Source: Verrucomicrobiota bacterium (lineage in GTDB: Bacteria > Verrucomicrobiota > Verrucomicrobiia > Limisphaerales > JAFMIX01). From it: DNA of 14,257 nt. The number at the start of each line of letters is the position of its first letter. Position 1 is the stretch's first letter. Of the stretch, positions 14,031 through 14,257 are shown piece after piece. The DNA is taken from assembly GCA_026397895.1 (NCBI GenBank), contig JAPLTZ010000127.1, forward strand, positions 1 to 14,257, written 5' to 3'. The notes below the pieces were generated by a model that saw only the letters and a list, made by a program, of their open reading frames with translations, was not told the origin of the DNA and did not search any database. Position numbers and translations under genes: made by a program.

Positions 14031-14257
14031 AACTCCGGTTGAAACCATTCGCTGGGTGAACAACGAATACGTTCTCAAGTCCGGCCCGCTGGTGTTCGCC
14101 GCCGACCTCGGCGCGACGCCGGTGAAATACACCAAGTTTCCCTCCGGCCATACGGTTCAGGAACTCTCCGACGGCAAGCTGCCGATCTACGGCTTCGCGC
14201 CCGAAGAGCCGGAGCGGTGGACTCACTGTAGTCTCGATGGCGTGACAAAAGAACCGG
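13870..14257 (+). pseudogene. GH127-like glycosidase, C-terminal beta domain in shifted frame
   Basis: The frame from 13870 to the window end is open and continues the GH127-like protein: KPEKPVAFEFLVRVPTW (the PxxPVxFxLxLRxPxW segment of the family), then GEYFSVKKQWSAGDVV and VLKSGPLVFAADLG (the RGPLVYAxE-like strand). It is not preceded by a plausible start of its own, and an in-frame TGA at 13867-13869 closes the frame just upstream, so it is best read as the separated 3' part of the gene starting at 12534. The gene is also cut by the window end. A block of about 20 residues seems to be absent at the junction compared with relatives. Confidence 0.75.

Noticed and set aside
1..14257. Mobile element, CRISPR, toxin-antitoxin or phage defence system
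   Set aside because: No transposase, integrase, repeat-spacer array or known defence domain is visible in any frame; the coding content is carbohydrate and amine metabolism, transport and regulation.

Overview
This GC-rich window is consistent with a free-living Verrucomicrobiota bacterium (Pedosphaera/Limisphaerales-like) or a relative in the Planctomycetes/Lentisphaerae group. This is inferred from the type of genes: an H-X9-DG pseudopilin with an AFTLIELLVV leader, a secreted alpha-L-rhamnosidase beside a formylglycine sulfatase, a GH127-like enzyme, and weak Shine-Dalgarno signals. No rRNA, tRNA, CRISPR array or transposase is visible. All genes are on the + strand except one AraC-type regulator.

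Layout. (1) Positions 1-4978 are a polysaccharide block: the 3' end of a fucose/arabinose-isomerase-like gene, a secreted GH78 alpha-L-rhamnosidase split by a lesion near 2025-2040, and a secreted arylsulfatase 7 nt downstream. Together they suggest use of a sulfated, deoxysugar-rich glycan. (2) Positions 5011-10244 are a compact metabolic and transport run: a class III aminotransferase (reading frame broken by a 14-nt imperfect duplication), a class I DhnA/LacD-type aldolase, an M20 amidohydrolase, a UPF0126/TRIC membrane protein and an EamA (DMT) transporter. I do not recognise this combination as a named pathway. (3) Positions 10265-11164 (-) encode a cupin-AraC regulator. The intergenic region beyond it holds two GTCAAAA direct repeats 21 bp apart, just upstream of a possible sigma70 promoter pointing right. 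(4) Positions 11339-14257 hold a pseudopilin with an H-X9-DG motif, the remains of a sugar-porter MFS gene reduced to its two ends, and a secreted GH127-like (beta-L-arabinofuranosidase superfamily) gene that loses frame near 13870 and runs off the window.

The most notable feature of the window is four damaged genes (GH78, aminotransferase, MFS, GH127-like) among otherwise intact ones. Three look like internal deletions that spare both gene ends, and one is a short duplication. This could be real decay or strain-level rearrangement, or a faulty assembly joining diverged alleles. Reads across the junctions would decide. The GH78 also appears to lack two catalytic-site acidic residues typical of the family, so its activity is not assured even if the frame were restored.
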